Source: Exiguobacterium aurantiacum (GTDB lineage Bacteria > Bacillota > Bacilli > Exiguobacteriales > Exiguobacteriaceae). Taken from it: a stretch of DNA of 64,000 bases. Location of the stretch: assembly GCF_001766415.1 (NCBI RefSeq), contig NZ_MKXO01000003.1, forward strand, positions 62,001-126,000, given 5' to 3'. A model generated the notes under the pieces. That model was not told the origin of the DNA. It worked only from the letters and a program-made list of their open reading frames with translations, and searched no databases. Below are positions 9,008-17,701 of this stretch, piece after piece; the first letter of the stretch is position 1, and each line of letters opens with the position of its first letter. The translations under genes and the position numbers were made by a program.

Positions 9008-12000
9008 ATGCAAAAGATCACGACCTTCTCCGTCAACAACAAGTTTGCCGTTTGGTTGATGACGATCATCTTAACGGCCGCCGGAATCTTTGCCGGCCTG
9101 ACGATGAAACTAGAGACACTGCCTGACATCACGACACCGACCGTCTCGGTGACGACGATTTATCCCGGTGCTTCCCCTGAACAAGTGCTCGACGAAGTGA
9201 GCACCGTGCTCGAAGATCGCTTGAAGAGTTTGAACGGTGTCGAACAAGTCCGTTCGTCTTCGTTCCAAAACGCTTCGAACATTCAAATCGATTATGATTT
9301 CAGCACGGATATGGAAGCAGCCGAACAACAGGTCAAAGATGCACTCAGCAACGTCGAGCTGCCAGAGTCCGTCCAAGACCCGCAAGTGTCACGCCTCAGC
9401 TTCGACGCGTTCCCGGTCGTCGGTGCAGCCGTTTCAGATGAAAGCCTCGATTTGGCTGAGTTGACAAAACTTGTCGAAGACGAGCTCCAACCGGCCCTTG
9501 AAGGTGTCGAAGGTGCCCAGCTCGTCCAAATCGCCGGTCAAGAAGTCCGTCGCGTCGAGCTTCGCTTCGACGAGGCCGCACTTGCCGAATACAACTTGAC
9601 AGAAGATACGGTCAAACAGTTGATTCAAGCAAACGATGCCCGTATCGCGCTCGGCTTGTACGAGCTCGGGGATACGGAACAGGCCGTCGTCATCGACGGG
9701 AAGTCGGAGACGCTCGAAGCGTTCCGCGACCTGCAAATCCCGTACTCACCAGCTCCAGCTGAACCGACCGTCCCAGGGGCGCCAAGCGGATTCCCGGCTG
9801 GTGAGACACCTGAGTTGCCAAGCGAAGTCCCTGGCACAGTCCCACCTGCGAATGTGCCGACAACAGTCCCGACCGTCGCTTTAAGCGAACTCGCGACAAT
9901 CGAAGACCGCGGCATCGAAGAATCGATCTCGCGGTCGAACGGAGAACGTTCGATCGGGATTCAAGTGACGAAGACACAAGACGCGAACACCGTCGACGTC
10001 GTCAACGCCGTCAAAACGATTTTAGACGACTTTGAGGCTGAATATGATACGGCGAACGTCTCAATCACACTCGACCAAGGTCAGCCGATTGAAGAATCGG
10101 TCGAGACGATGGTATCGAAGGCGTTACTCGGCGGACTATTCGCCATTTTGATCATCTTAGTGTTCCTTCGTAACTTCCGTTCGACGATCATTGCTGTCAT
10201 CTCGATCCCACTATCGCTCTTGATGGCGCTCATCGTCTTGAAGCAACTCGATATCACGCTCAATATCATGACGCTCGGGGCGATGACCGTCGCGATTGGA
10301 CGCGTCGTCGATGACTCGATTGTCGTCATCGAAAACATTTATCGTCGACTCACTCGTCCGAACGAACCGTTACGCGGCAAAGCGTTGATCATCGCCGCGA
10401 CGAAAGAAGTGTTCGTTCCGATCGCGTCATCGACAATCGTGACGATCGCCGTCTTCTTGCCGCTCGGTTTCGTGACCGGCTTCGTCGGCGAACTGTTCTT
10501 GCCGTTCGCCTTGACCGTCGTCTTCGCCTTGCTCGCTTCGCTCCTCGTCGCGATCACGGTCGTACCGATGATGGCCGATTCGTTCTTTAAAAACCGTGAC
10601 AAGCTGAAGCCGGAAGAAGGACCCGGTAAACTTGCCGAATGGTACCGCGGTGTGCTCAACTGGTCGCTCAACCACAAGCTCGTCGTCTTCGGACTCGCGA
10701 CACTTCTCTTGATCGGCAGTTTCGCCCTCGTCCCAGCCATCGGGGTCAACTTCTTGAACCAAGGTTCGGATAAGACGCTGTTCGTCACGTTCGACCCGGA
10801 ACCGGGACAGACGCTTGACGACTCGATCGCGGCTGCTGAGATCGCCGAGACGTACTTTATGGAAGACCAGCCGAACGCGACCGACGTCCAGTTCACGGTC
10901 GGTGGCGAAAACCCGCTCAACCCGGGGAATAACAAGCAAGGGATCTTCATCGTCCAGTACGACCCGGACACAGAAGACTTTGCCGACGTCAAATTGGCAG
11001 ACATCGAACAATTGAACGAACTTGCCTCAGGCGGAGAATGGAAAGAACAAAACTTCGCCGGCGGTGCCGGAACGAGCGGTGTGACGTATAACGTCTACGC
11101 CAACTCGCTCGAAGATCTTGAAGCGATTGTCCCGACATTCATCGAGACGATCGAAGAAGAGACGGACTACGTCCGCCAAGCGACGTCTGATCTTCGTGAG
11201 TCATACGTCCAGTACACGTTCAACGTCGATCAACAAGCAGCAGCTGAAGCTGGCGTCTCGGCCGCTCAACTCGCTCAAACGATCGGTCAGTTCCAAGCAC
11301 AGGCCAGTCCGCTCGCCAGTGTGACGATTGATGACAAACAGCTCGACGTCATCATCCCGACGGAACAAGTCACGTATGACAGCATTGAAGACTTGCAAGC
11401 GCAAGAAGTGACGACGCCGTTCGGGCCGCGCCCAATCTCAGACTTCATCGAAGTCGAAGAAGGCACGACACCGGACACGCTCGTCCAGCGCGACGGCAAG
11501 CTCCTTGCTACCGTCAGCGTCGAACTTAGCACGGACAAGGCGACGGAAGCGTCGGCCGCCATCGAAGAACGTGTCTCTGACATCGATCTCCCGACGGGCG
11601 TCTCGTATGACGTCGGCGGCGTGACAGAACAGATTCAAGAATCGTTCACGCAGCTCGGCCTTGCGATGCTCGCAGCCATCGCCATCGTCTACTTGGTGCT
11701 CGTCGTCACGTTCGGCGGTGCCATTACCCCGTTCGTCGTATTGTTCTCGCTCCCTTATGCGATCATCGGCGGACTCGTCGCCCTCTTGATCACGGGAGAA
11801 ACGATTTCCGTATCTGCTTTGATTGGTGCGCTCATGTTGATTGGGATCGTCGTCACAAATGCGATCGTCTTGATCGACCGCGTCATTCATAAAGAAGAAG
11901 CCGGTCTATCGACGCGTGAAGCGTTGCTCGAAGCAGCCGGTACGCGACTCCGTCCGATCCTTATGACGGCGCTCGCGACAATCGGTGCCTTATCACCACT

Positions 12001-12151
12001 CGCCCTCGGACTCGAAGGCGGCGCACTCATCTCGAAAGGTCTCGGTGTCACCGTCATCGGCGGACTCACAAGTTCGACGTTACTGACGTTGCTCATCGTC
12101 CCAATCGTCTATGAGTTCTTCGCTCGATTCCGCAAGAAACAACAAGCATAA
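9008..12151 (+). CDS. swrC: RND family efflux transporter, SwrC-like
   Basis: Cytoplasmic membrane proton-driven exporter of about 1047 residues, the size of Bacillus SwrC/YerP, which exports surfactin and other amphiphiles. Seen: N-terminal TM1 with FAVWLMTIIL, the porter domain motif SVTTIYPGASPEQV, TM4 MTLGAMTVAIGRVVDDSIVVIENI carrying the proton-relay acidic residues, and the mirrored LIGALMLIGIVVTNAIVLIDRV. A Pro-rich linker of ~35 residues (near 247-285, PSGFPAGETPELPSEVPG) interrupts the porter domain. Start at 9008 is preferred because GAGGAG is 11 bases away, whereas an ATG at 8999 is only two bases from it. Confidence 0.92.
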   Translation: MQKITTFSVNNKFAVWLMTIILTAAGIFAGLTMKLETLPDITTPTVSVTTIYPGASPEQVLDEVSTVLEDRLKSLNGVEQVRSSSFQNASNIQIDYDFSTDMEAAEQQVKDALSNVELPESVQDPQVSRLSFDAFPVVGAAVSDESLDLAELTKLVEDELQPALEGVEGAQLVQIAGQEVRRVELRFDEAALAEYNLTEDTVKQLIQANDARIALGLYELGDTEQAVVIDGKSETLEAFRDLQIPYSPAPAEPTVPGAPSGFPAGETPELPSEVPGTVPPANVPTTVPTVALSELATIEDRGIEESISRSNGERSIGIQVTKTQDANTVDVVNAVKTILDDFEAEYDTANVSITLDQGQPIEESVETMVSKALLGGLFAILIILVFLRNFRSTIIAVISIPLSLLMALIVLKQLDITLNIMTLGAMTVAIGRVVDDSIVVIENIYRRLTRPNEPLRGKALIIAATKEVFVPIASSTIVTIAVFLPLGFVTGFVGELFLPFALTVVFALLASLLVAITVVPMMADSFFKNRDKLKPEEGPGKLAEWYRGVLNWSLNHKLVVFGLATLLLIGSFALVPAIGVNFLNQGSDKTLFVTFDPEPGQTLDDSIAAAEIAETYFMEDQPNATDVQFTVGGENPLNPGNNKQGIFIVQYDPDTEDFADVKLADIEQLNELASGGEWKEQNFAGGAGTSGVTYNVYANSLEDLEAIVPTFIETIEEETDYVRQATSDLRESYVQYTFNVDQQAAAEAGVSAAQLAQTIGQFQAQASPLASVTIDDKQLDVIIPTEQVTYDSIEDLQAQEVTTPFGPRPISDFIEVEEGTTPDTLVQRDGKLLATVSVELSTDKATEASAAIEERVSDIDLPTGVSYDVGGVTEQIQESFTQLGLAMLAAIAIVYLVLVVTFGGAITPFVVLFSLPYAIIGGLVALLITGETISVSALIGALMLIGIVVTNAIVLIDRVIHKEEAGLSTREALLEAAGTRLRPILMTALATIGALSPLALGLEGGALISKGLGVTVIGGLTSSTLLTLLIVPIVYEFFARFRKKQQA

Positions 12152-12157
12152 TTCAAA

Positions 12158-12195
12158 AAGAGATTTGACCGAGAGCCGGTCAAATCTCTTTTTGT
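12158..12195. terminator. Bidirectional terminator
   Basis: AGAGATTTGACCG pairs perfectly with CGGTCAAATCTCT, with T5 on the right and A5 on the left. It serves swrC (+) and the DUF1963 gene (-). Confidence 0.9.
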
Positions 12196-12200
12196 TGTGT

Positions 12201-12938
12201 TCAGTAACATTGCATGATCATTTCGGTCTCCTCGAATCGTTTGGCCTGAAGCGCCTCTGTCGGAATCAAAAAGTAGAGGATCCCGACATCGCCGAACATG
12301 ATATCGAGCTCTTCTGTCGAATCCATTTGGAAGAGCAGGAACGGCCGCTTGAAGCGGTCACCATATGTGTCCTGAACCTCTTCGAACACATCATTTTGAA
12401 TAGCGTTCGGATGACCGCCGATTGCGTGAAATTCCTCATCGTCAATCAGCTCTTCGAACGCCTCGAACTGATCGTCATTCAATAGATAGGCGAGCACATC
12501 AACGTTCGGTGCGTATGATTCATCAAACGAGACTGCCCGTTCGTTCAGCGCCTCTCCGACTTTGACACGTTCAAGGTCTGTGTCTTCCGTGTACACAACA
12601 CGCCAAAGATGACGTTCGTCCGTGTCACCCCACGGTTGTTCTTCCATATCGTAAAAGAAAGACAGCAGCCCTTTTTTTGGAAGCGCCTCGACCGACTCAC
12701 AGCCGGCAAAGTCGCTTAAGCGAAATTGCGCCAAAAACGTCAAGTTCTCTCCCGGATGGTCCGACCCGATTGGTAAATCTGGATAACCGCCAAATTTCGA
12801 GTGGCCGATTGCAACCTCTTCTCGTGTCGTTCGAGGCACCATACTCAAATTGATTCGTTGTTGGAACGCGTTCAAGACGTCTGCCCCATGTTTGATTTGA
12901 TGTTCTTGAATGAACCGTTCGACTGCCGTTTGTTCCAT
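12201..12938 (-). CDS. DUF1963 family protein (YwqG-like)
   Basis: Cytosolic protein of 245 residues with the DUF1963 features SKFGGYPDLP near residue 67, LTFLAQFRLSDFA, GLLSFFYD and a late hydrophobic block. The family is widespread in Firmicutes; no biochemical role is established. It stands alone between the terminator shared with swrC and the cidA promoter region. TGAGGTG (from 12939-12950 on the minus strand) precedes the ATG. Confidence 0.8.
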   Translation of the reverse strand: MEQTAVERFIQEHQIKHGADVLNAFQQRINLSMVPRTTREEVAIGHSKFGGYPDLPIGSDHPGENLTFLAQFRLSDFAGCESVEALPKKGLLSFFYDMEEQPWGDTDERHLWRVVYTEDTDLERVKVGEALNERAVSFDESYAPNVDVLAYLLNDDQFEAFEELIDDEEFHAIGGHPNAIQNDVFEEVQDTYGDRFKRPFLLFQMDSTEELDIMFGDVGILYFLIPTEALQAKRFEETEMIMQCY

Positions 12939-13089
12939 AAATACACCTCATTTGTTAGTAGTGAGCTCATTATACCACCCCGAACATACGTACCCATAAT
13001 CTTTTTTGTCATAGCCTCCATCTTGACCTAGATGATAAAGTTTGAGAGAATTCATACGTTTTGAATGTATATGCGAAAGGATGAATCAC

Positions 13090-13446
13090 ATGCAACGTCT
13101 TATCAAATGGATTATCGGCCTTTCGCTCTTATTTGGCTTGAGCGCGCTCGGGAATTGGATCGTCGCCGTGCTCGCTTTAAAAGTGCCAGGGAGCGTCATC
13201 GGCATGGTCCTGTTACTGCTCTTATTGATGACCAAGATCATCCGCGTCGAATGGATCGAAGATAGCGCCGGCTTCTTGACGAAGCACCTCGCCTTTTTCT
13301 TCATCCCGATCGCGGTCGGGCTCATGTCGTATAGCTCGCTTTTAAAGGCAGAAGGCGTTCCGCTCTTCCTTGCCTTGATCATCAGCATGACGATCGGCCT
13401 CGTCGTGACGGCGCTCGTTTCCGGAAAACACGGTGAGGCGTCATGA
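13090..13446 (+). CDS. cidA: CidA/LrgA family holin-like protein
   Basis: Small membrane protein of 118 residues with four predicted membrane segments and the family motif ALKVPGSVIGMVLLLLLL. CidA/LrgA proteins affect membrane permeability, autolysis and in some species pyruvate uptake. Start chosen at 13090 because AAAGG is nine bases upstream; longer frames (13042, 13081) lack a site at good distance. The stop overlaps the next gene by four bases (ATGA), giving the usual CidAB/LrgAB pair. No LytSR or CidR regulator is next to it. Confidence 0.88.
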   Translation: MQRLIKWIIGLSLLFGLSALGNWIVAVLALKVPGSVIGMVLLLLLLMTKIIRVEWIEDSAGFLTKHLAFFFIPIAVGLMSYSSLLKAEGVPLFLALIISMTIGLVVTALVSGKHGEAS

Positions 13447-14117
13447 CCGTCTTCTGGATATTGATTACCATTGCCGTCTATATGTTGAGCCGGAAGCTGT
13501 CATTCAAATGGGCGTCCCCGTTCACGAACGTTGTTTTTTTGAGCACGCTCACGCTCATCTTGTTATTGCTCGTCTCTGGACAGACGTACGACACGTATGC
13601 GCCGGCGAAAGATGCGATCACGACACTGCTCGGGCCGGCGACAGTGGCGCTCGGTTTGCCGCTCTATCGCAACTTGCCGATCCTGCTCGCTCGGGCTAAA
13701 CGAGCGCTCGGTGCCATCGTGCTCGGGACGTTATCAACGATTTTCGTCGCTGTCGGTCTCGGGACCGCACTCAAGTTGACGGATCACGTCTTGCTCGCCT
13801 TGTCCGTCAAATCGGTGACCTCGCCGATTGCGCTCGAGCTGGCACGACAGTTACAAGGTGACGCCGCGCTCGCCGCTTCGGTCGCCGTCGCCTGCGGCAT
13901 CCTTGGCGCCATGCTCGGCCCAGTGATTTTATCTATGTTCAACGTGACCGACCCGTTCACGCGCGGACTCGCCCTCGGGACGATCAGCCACGGCATCGGG
14001 ACAGCCCAAGCCGCGACCGAACATCCGCTCTCAGGCGCGACCGGTGGTGCCGCAATGGGACTGACCGCCATCTTCACGTCGTTTTTGTTGCCGTTGTTGC
14101 TCCCTATCCTTTTCTAA
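13443..14117 (+). CDS. cidB: CidB/LrgB family membrane protein
   Basis: Partner of CidA, 224 residues, with about six or seven membrane segments. Family signatures visible: GPATVALGLPLYRN, KSVTSPIALELARQLQG, CGILGAMLGP and the C-terminal GLALGTISHGIGTAQA. It is translationally coupled to cidA. Whether the pair acts in the Cid (holin) or Lrg (antiholin/pyruvate) sense cannot be read from sequence. A tnpB element begins about 50 bases downstream. Confidence 0.9.
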   Translation: MTVFWILITIAVYMLSRKLSFKWASPFTNVVFLSTLTLILLLLVSGQTYDTYAPAKDAITTLLGPATVALGLPLYRNLPILLARAKRALGAIVLGTLSTIFVAVGLGTALKLTDHVLLALSVKSVTSPIALELARQLQGDAALAASVAVACGILGAMLGPVILSMFNVTDPFTRGLALGTISHGIGTAQAATEHPLSGATGGAAMGLTAIFTSFLLPLLLPILF

Positions 14118-14166
14118 TGCCAATCGTTCAAAATATTTCATAATATGTGACATCTCATATTATAAG

Positions 14167-14285
14167 TGAACTACTCACCACTTATTTGCTTCGCAACTTG
14201 AAGTGGGAGCTTCTTGGGAAGACCATGCTTTTACCAGCCACGGTTGTGGACCAAGCGCGTCGGGCAGTCCCTGCCCTGAAGGTTT
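14167..14285 (-). ncRNA. Predicted omega RNA 3' part / IS right end of tnpB copy 1
   Basis: In TnpB elements the guide RNA overlaps the 3' end of tnpB and the right end, with the guide lying past the end. Here the segment after the stop holds a hairpin CCACTT..GCGAAGC..AAGTGG (14178-14206) then GAGTAGTTCA. The predicted guide would read from 14166 leftward into the cidB downstream region. Inference from TnpB biology. Confidence 0.5.
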
Positions 14286-15377
14286 TCAGTCGGCAAGGCG
14301 CAACAGGTTGAGGCTCGCGTTGACGTCGCGGTCATGGAGCGCCCCGCATGCGGCGCATGTCCATTCGCGGACGTCTAGCTCCTTCCTGCCGCCGTTCTCG
14401 CCGCAGGCCGAACAGACTTGGGTCGAGGCGAACCACGGGTCGGCCTGGATGAGTGTCCGTCCATAGAACCTAGCCTTATATTCCAATTGGCGGACGAACT
14501 CCCCCCATCCGGCGTCCCCGATCGACTTCGAAAGGCGGCGGTCCTGCATCATCTCCCTCGGCTTCAGCGTCTCGACCACGACGACTTGGTTCTCGTCGAC
14601 GATGCGTCGCGACAGCTTGTGGAGGAAGTCGTGCCGTCGGTTCTTGACCTGCTCGTGCTTCTTGGCCAATAGGAGCCGTGCCTTCTCGCGGTTCCTGCTG
14701 CCGGGCTTCTTGCGGGACAGCGCGCGCTGCGCACGTTTGAGCCGCGCCTCGGCCTCGCGCAGGTTGCGCGGGTTCGGGATCTTCTCCGTGACGAGCGCGT
14801 CGTTCGTCATGACGGCGAAGTGCCCGAGGCCGAGGTCGATCCCGATTTTGTGCTCGGCGGGGACCCACGGCTCGTCGTCCTGCTCGACGAGGAGCGACAC
14901 GAAGAACTTGCCCGTCTTGGTCATCGACACGGTCGCCGACCGGATCTCGCCGTCGAAGATTCGGTGCTGTGTGAAGCGGATGAATCCGACCTTCGGGAGC
15001 CGGACATGGCCCCCTTCGATGCGGATCGTGCCGTGCTGGTTGTTCGTCGTGTAGGACGCGCGCGCCTTCCGTTTCGACTTGAACACCGGGAAGCCGGCCG
15101 TCCCGGCGAAGAACTTCGCGAACGCCGCGTCGAGGTGAAGCTTCGCGTTCGCGAGCGCGAGGCTGTCCGCCTCGCAGAGGAACGGGAACAGCGGCTTGTA
15201 GGAGGCCGGCGTCGGCGGCTTCCGCTTCGGCCTGCCGTTCGCCTTCGCCTCCTCGTGGAGGGCGATGCGGTCCTCGAGCAGCTTGTTGTAGACGAACCGG
15301 GCGCAGCCGATCGTCCTGACCAGGAACTCGGCCTGTGCCGCCGTCGGGTGGAGCCGGTATTTATAGCCCTTCAGCAT
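14286..15377 (-). CDS. tnpB: RNA-guided endonuclease TnpB
   Basis: Transposon-encoded nuclease of 363 residues. The N-terminal OrfB HTH domain starts MLKGYKYRLHPTAAQAEFL. The RuvC active site looks intact: Asp in IGIDLGLGHFAV, Glu in VVVETLKPREMM and Asp in HDRDVNASLN. A CSAC..CAAC zinc ribbon lies between the last two. GAAGGAGGGACAGAC precedes the ATG. Codon third positions are heavily G/C compared with host genes, suggesting recent arrival from a GC-rich donor. No TnpA is present. Confidence 0.93.
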   Translation of the reverse strand: MLKGYKYRLHPTAAQAEFLVRTIGCARFVYNKLLEDRIALHEEAKANGRPKRKPPTPASYKPLFPFLCEADSLALANAKLHLDAAFAKFFAGTAGFPVFKSKRKARASYTTNNQHGTIRIEGGHVRLPKVGFIRFTQHRIFDGEIRSATVSMTKTGKFFVSLLVEQDDEPWVPAEHKIGIDLGLGHFAVMTNDALVTEKIPNPRNLREAEARLKRAQRALSRKKPGSRNREKARLLLAKKHEQVKNRRHDFLHKLSRRIVDENQVVVVETLKPREMMQDRRLSKSIGDAGWGEFVRQLEYKARFYGRTLIQADPWFASTQVCSACGENGGRKELDVREWTCAACGALHDRDVNASLNLLRLAD

Positions 15378-15526
15378 GTCTGTCCCTCCTTCACACCCGG
15401 CGTCAGGATGATTCTCTTCCCATTCCGATACCCGCGGCGGGGGAAGGGAAATCTGACGGAATCAAGAACTTATGTTCGTAATTATGTCACAGGGGTGCCC
15501 AAGAGGTTTATGTACGGGCGATTCAT

Positions 15527-15571
15527 CTCCCACCTACGTTGGGCCTCGCCCCAGACGCTTAGAGGTGGGAG
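15527..15571. repeat. IS-end-like hairpin upstream of tnpB copy 1
   Basis: CTCCCACCT pairs with AGGTGGGAG around an 18-base insert between CG and CG. On the minus strand the arm reads CCACCTCTAAGCG.. ..CGTAGGTGG, the same arms as the right-end hairpin of tnpB copy 2 (35956-35980), where only AAG separates the arms. The rest of 15378-15643 has no gene; it contains the tnpB upstream region and a GAACTTATGTTC palindrome (15466-15477 region). Confidence 0.6.
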
Positions 15572-15643
15572 AATTCTCGCTTAATGATGTTAAATAGAAC
15601 AGCCCTGAACCAATCGTCTCGTTCAATTCGAGTGGCGATTTGA

Positions 15644-16534
15644 TTACCGATACAGGTCCCAAAGCCGTGCTGCTTGATCTCGCATCATCTCACGCAATTC
15701 GATCGGTGCCACGACCTCGACTTCTGCCCCGGCTGCGAGCAATTGCCGCGACAAGAAGGAAAGCTCCGTTTCCGGCACGACCCACTCATTCTTTTCCGCG
15801 ATATCCGGTAATACGTCTTCAAGCAGACGTTGGCCAAGCAGGGTCATGTTGAGCCGGACAGTGACGCCGGAACGTTCATTACTTGCTTGCAGCAGCGTTT
15901 CTAAGTCGTCCGAGTCGAACGTCGTATCGAGTAGGCGCAGCGCTTCGATCCGGTCGATCCGATATTGACGCAGTCCGTAATCCGAGAGGCCGTACACATA
16001 CCATTTCAAATCGAGAAGTGCCATCCCGACCGGCGCGATGGTGAACGTGCGGCTTCCTTTCGTCGTCGCGTATGTCATCTCTATGTTCTGTCGTTGTTCG
16101 ACGGCACGATAGACGTCTTTCGTGAACAGGGCCGGTGGGACGGTCTTATTCCCGAGCCAAAGGATGTTCTTTTCAAGCCGTGCGATTTTCGTCTCAAGGT
16201 CGTGTGGCAACTCGTTCACGTACCAGTCGGATAGCGTGTCGCGCATGTCGCCGAACGGCACGTCCGGAATCTGTTCCATCCATTTGAGCGTGAGGTAGAG
16301 CGCGACCGCTTCTTGCTCCCGGAGTTGGAGCGGCGGCAGTAACCGATTCGGCAGCATCTCATAGCCTCCGCCCGTGCCGGGTACACTCCAAATCGGATAG
16401 CCTAGCTCCTCGAGTGTCTGCATGTCGCGCTGAATCGTCCGGACCGAGGCGCCCGTCTCATGGGCGAGTTCGTCCGCCTTGAACCGTCGTCCCCGGTTCA
16501 ATAGTCGAATCAAGTGAAGATGTCGTTTTTTCAT
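15644..16534 (-). CDS. HTH/WYL domain transcriptional regulator (YobV/YafY type)
   Basis: Regulator of 296 residues. The N-terminal DeoR-type winged helix (about 1-60: KRRHLHLIRLLNRG-like start, ADELAHETGASVRTIQRDMQTLEELGYPI) is followed by a WYL domain around 160-220 with GMALLDLKWYVYGLSDYGLRQYRIDRIEAL. WYL proteins sense small ligands or nucleic acids. The start at 16534 has GGGA nine bases upstream; an ATG at 16552 has no site. It is divergent from the DHFR-fold reductase gene and likely regulates it. Confidence 0.85.
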   Translation of the reverse strand: MKKRHLHLIRLLNRGRRFKADELAHETGASVRTIQRDMQTLEELGYPIWSVPGTGGGYEMLPNRLLPPLQLREQEAVALYLTLKWMEQIPDVPFGDMRDTLSDWYVNELPHDLETKIARLEKNILWLGNKTVPPALFTKDVYRAVEQRQNIEMTYATTKGSRTFTIAPVGMALLDLKWYVYGLSDYGLRQYRIDRIEALRLLDTTFDSDDLETLLQASNERSGVTVRLNMTLLGQRLLEDVLPDIAEKNEWVVPETELSFLSRQLLAAGAEVEVVAPIELREMMRDQAARLWDLYR

Positions 16535-16609
16535 CTCATCAATTCCCGTCATGTTTTGTCGTGTTTATCATGTAAGCTGAATGTATCACGAATCAAGGAG
16601 GAATTCATT

Positions 16610-17125
16610 ATGGCAAACGTCGTTTTATATATCGCGGCGAGTTTAGATGGAAAAATCGCCCGTACGAACAACCAACTCGATTGGTTGTTCGCGGTCGAGG
16701 GGGAAGGGAATAACGGCTACACCGATTTCTTCAAGACAGTCGGCGCGGTCATCATGGGACGGAAGACGTACGAGGAAGTGCTCAGGCTCGAGGACAATCA
16801 TTATCCATATGCGAACATCCCGAACTATATTCTCACACGCAGTCCGGACCGGGAAGCCGAGCACGTCACGTTCACGGATGAACCGATTGAACAGCTCATC
16901 GAACGCTTGAAGCAAGACATCGACGGGGACATTTGGATTGTCGGGGGCGGCGAGGTCATCAAAGCAGCGATGGAGCACGACCTGATCGACAGCTATGAGA
17001 TCGCCATCGCCCCGGTCATCCTAGGAGAAGGCATCCCGCTATTCCCGGAAGGCACGAAGGAGACGAAGTTGAGACTGACGAGTCAGCGTGAGTCCGGACA
17101 GTTTGTCATGGTGACGTACGAGTGA
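16610..17125 (+). CDS. Dihydrofolate reductase family / RibD C-domain-like reductase (YyaP type)
   Basis: NADPH-binding reductase of 171 residues. Visible family motifs: LYIAASLDGKIARTNNQLDWL at the N-terminus, AVIMGRKTYEEVL, NYILTRSP and DIWIVGGGEVIKAAM. These match the YyaP/YwjB branch, whose substrates are unknown, rather than true FolA. AAGGAGG at eight bases sets the ATG at 16610; the longer open frame from 16514 lacks a site. It shares a short intergenic region with the divergent WYL regulator. Confidence 0.85.
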   Translation: MANVVLYIAASLDGKIARTNNQLDWLFAVEGEGNNGYTDFFKTVGAVIMGRKTYEEVLRLEDNHYPYANIPNYILTRSPDREAEHVTFTDEPIEQLIERLKQDIDGDIWIVGGGEVIKAAMEHDLIDSYEIAIAPVILGEGIPLFPEGTKETKLRLTSQRESGQFVMVTYE

Positions 17126-17155
17126 AATAGGTCGATTTTTCGAAGATATCTATAG

Positions 17156-17188
17156 AAAAACAGAACTTCTACGTACTAGAAGTTCTGT
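17156..17188 (-). terminator. Terminator overlapping the stop of the small membrane protein gene
   Basis: CAGAACTTCTA and TAGAAGTTCTG form a perfect stem; the minus strand continues TTTTTC. The stop codon TAG of the minus-strand gene lies inside the loop. It probably also stops transcripts of the convergent reductase gene. Confidence 0.8.
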
Positions 17189-17471
17189 TCGCTTGGTTAT
17201 CTTTTTCTTTTTTGAAAATGCCAACTAACAGCAGAGTCAGTCCGATTAAGAAAATAATGGGGAAGATAAGCCACATGATTAATCCGGCCCAACCATTTTC
17301 GACACTAATTGCATAAGAGAGCCCGATTGAAAATGCTAAAGCGGGCGAAATGGGAAGCATCAGAGCGATGCCCCATATTTTATATTTTTTCTTTCTCGAT
17401 TCTCCCGTACTAAACCAATAAGCCACAAATGCACCTATACATGCAATGATATATCCGACAGCAATGGCCAC
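17169..17471 (-). CDS. Small membrane protein, 100 residues
   Basis: Three predicted membrane segments (about 2-20, 32-53 and 66-90) separated by a basic loop SRKKKYKIW and ended by a charged tail KKEKDNQANR. Function not recognised. The sequence is more AT-rich than its neighbours. The upstream gap 17472-17667 contains no gene that I can support. Confidence 0.55.
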   Translation of the reverse strand: MAIAVGYIIACIGAFVAYWFSTGESRKKKYKIWGIALMLPISPALAFSIGLSYAISVENGWAGLIMWLIFPIIFLIGLTLLLVGIFKKEKDNQANRTSST

Positions 17472-17667
17472 TGAATCAATCCCTTCTCCTGATGATCATC
17501 CTTTTCATTCACTAAAACTTATAACCCTTCCAAGAGCAGTGTAGACACTTTTAACCCTATCGTTATTTTCCATATATGTAATTGAATATCCTTTCGTAAT
17601 CCTGTCATTCATTCGAATGATCGTATTCTGACGATGAATAGACTCTAGCACCTCCAACTGGATCCAT

Positions 17668-17700
17668 CAAAAAACCGAGCCCTTGAAGGACTCGGCTTTT
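17668..17700 (-). terminator. Terminator of the gluconate operon
   Basis: Minus strand GCCGAGTCCTT, CAA loop and GGGCTCGGT followed by TTTTTG. It lies directly after the gntK stop. Confidence 0.88.
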
Positions 17701-17701
17701 C

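Larger units (their letters stand above)
14167..15580 (-). mobile_element. tnpB-only IS200/IS605-type element, GC-rich (outer ends approximate)
   Basis: The element carries an intact tnpB and no tnpA, so it would need a TnpA in trans to move. The right end (low coordinates, minus orientation) ends ..GTAGTTCA at 14167 after a CCACTT/AAGTGG hairpin. The same end signature occurs at the second element (35990). The left end is uncertain; a large hairpin at 15527-15571 may mark it or belong to a different insertion. GC of the tnpB is visibly above the neighbours. Confidence 0.65.

Noticed and set aside
12697-12951. Overlapping minus-strand frame at the DUF1963 start
   Set aside because: Out of frame with the recognised DUF1963 protein and has no family features.
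14118-15643. CRISPR array or tRNA in the gaps around tnpB
   Set aside because: Only isolated hairpins are present; no regularly spaced direct repeats and no cloverleaf were seen anywhere in the window.
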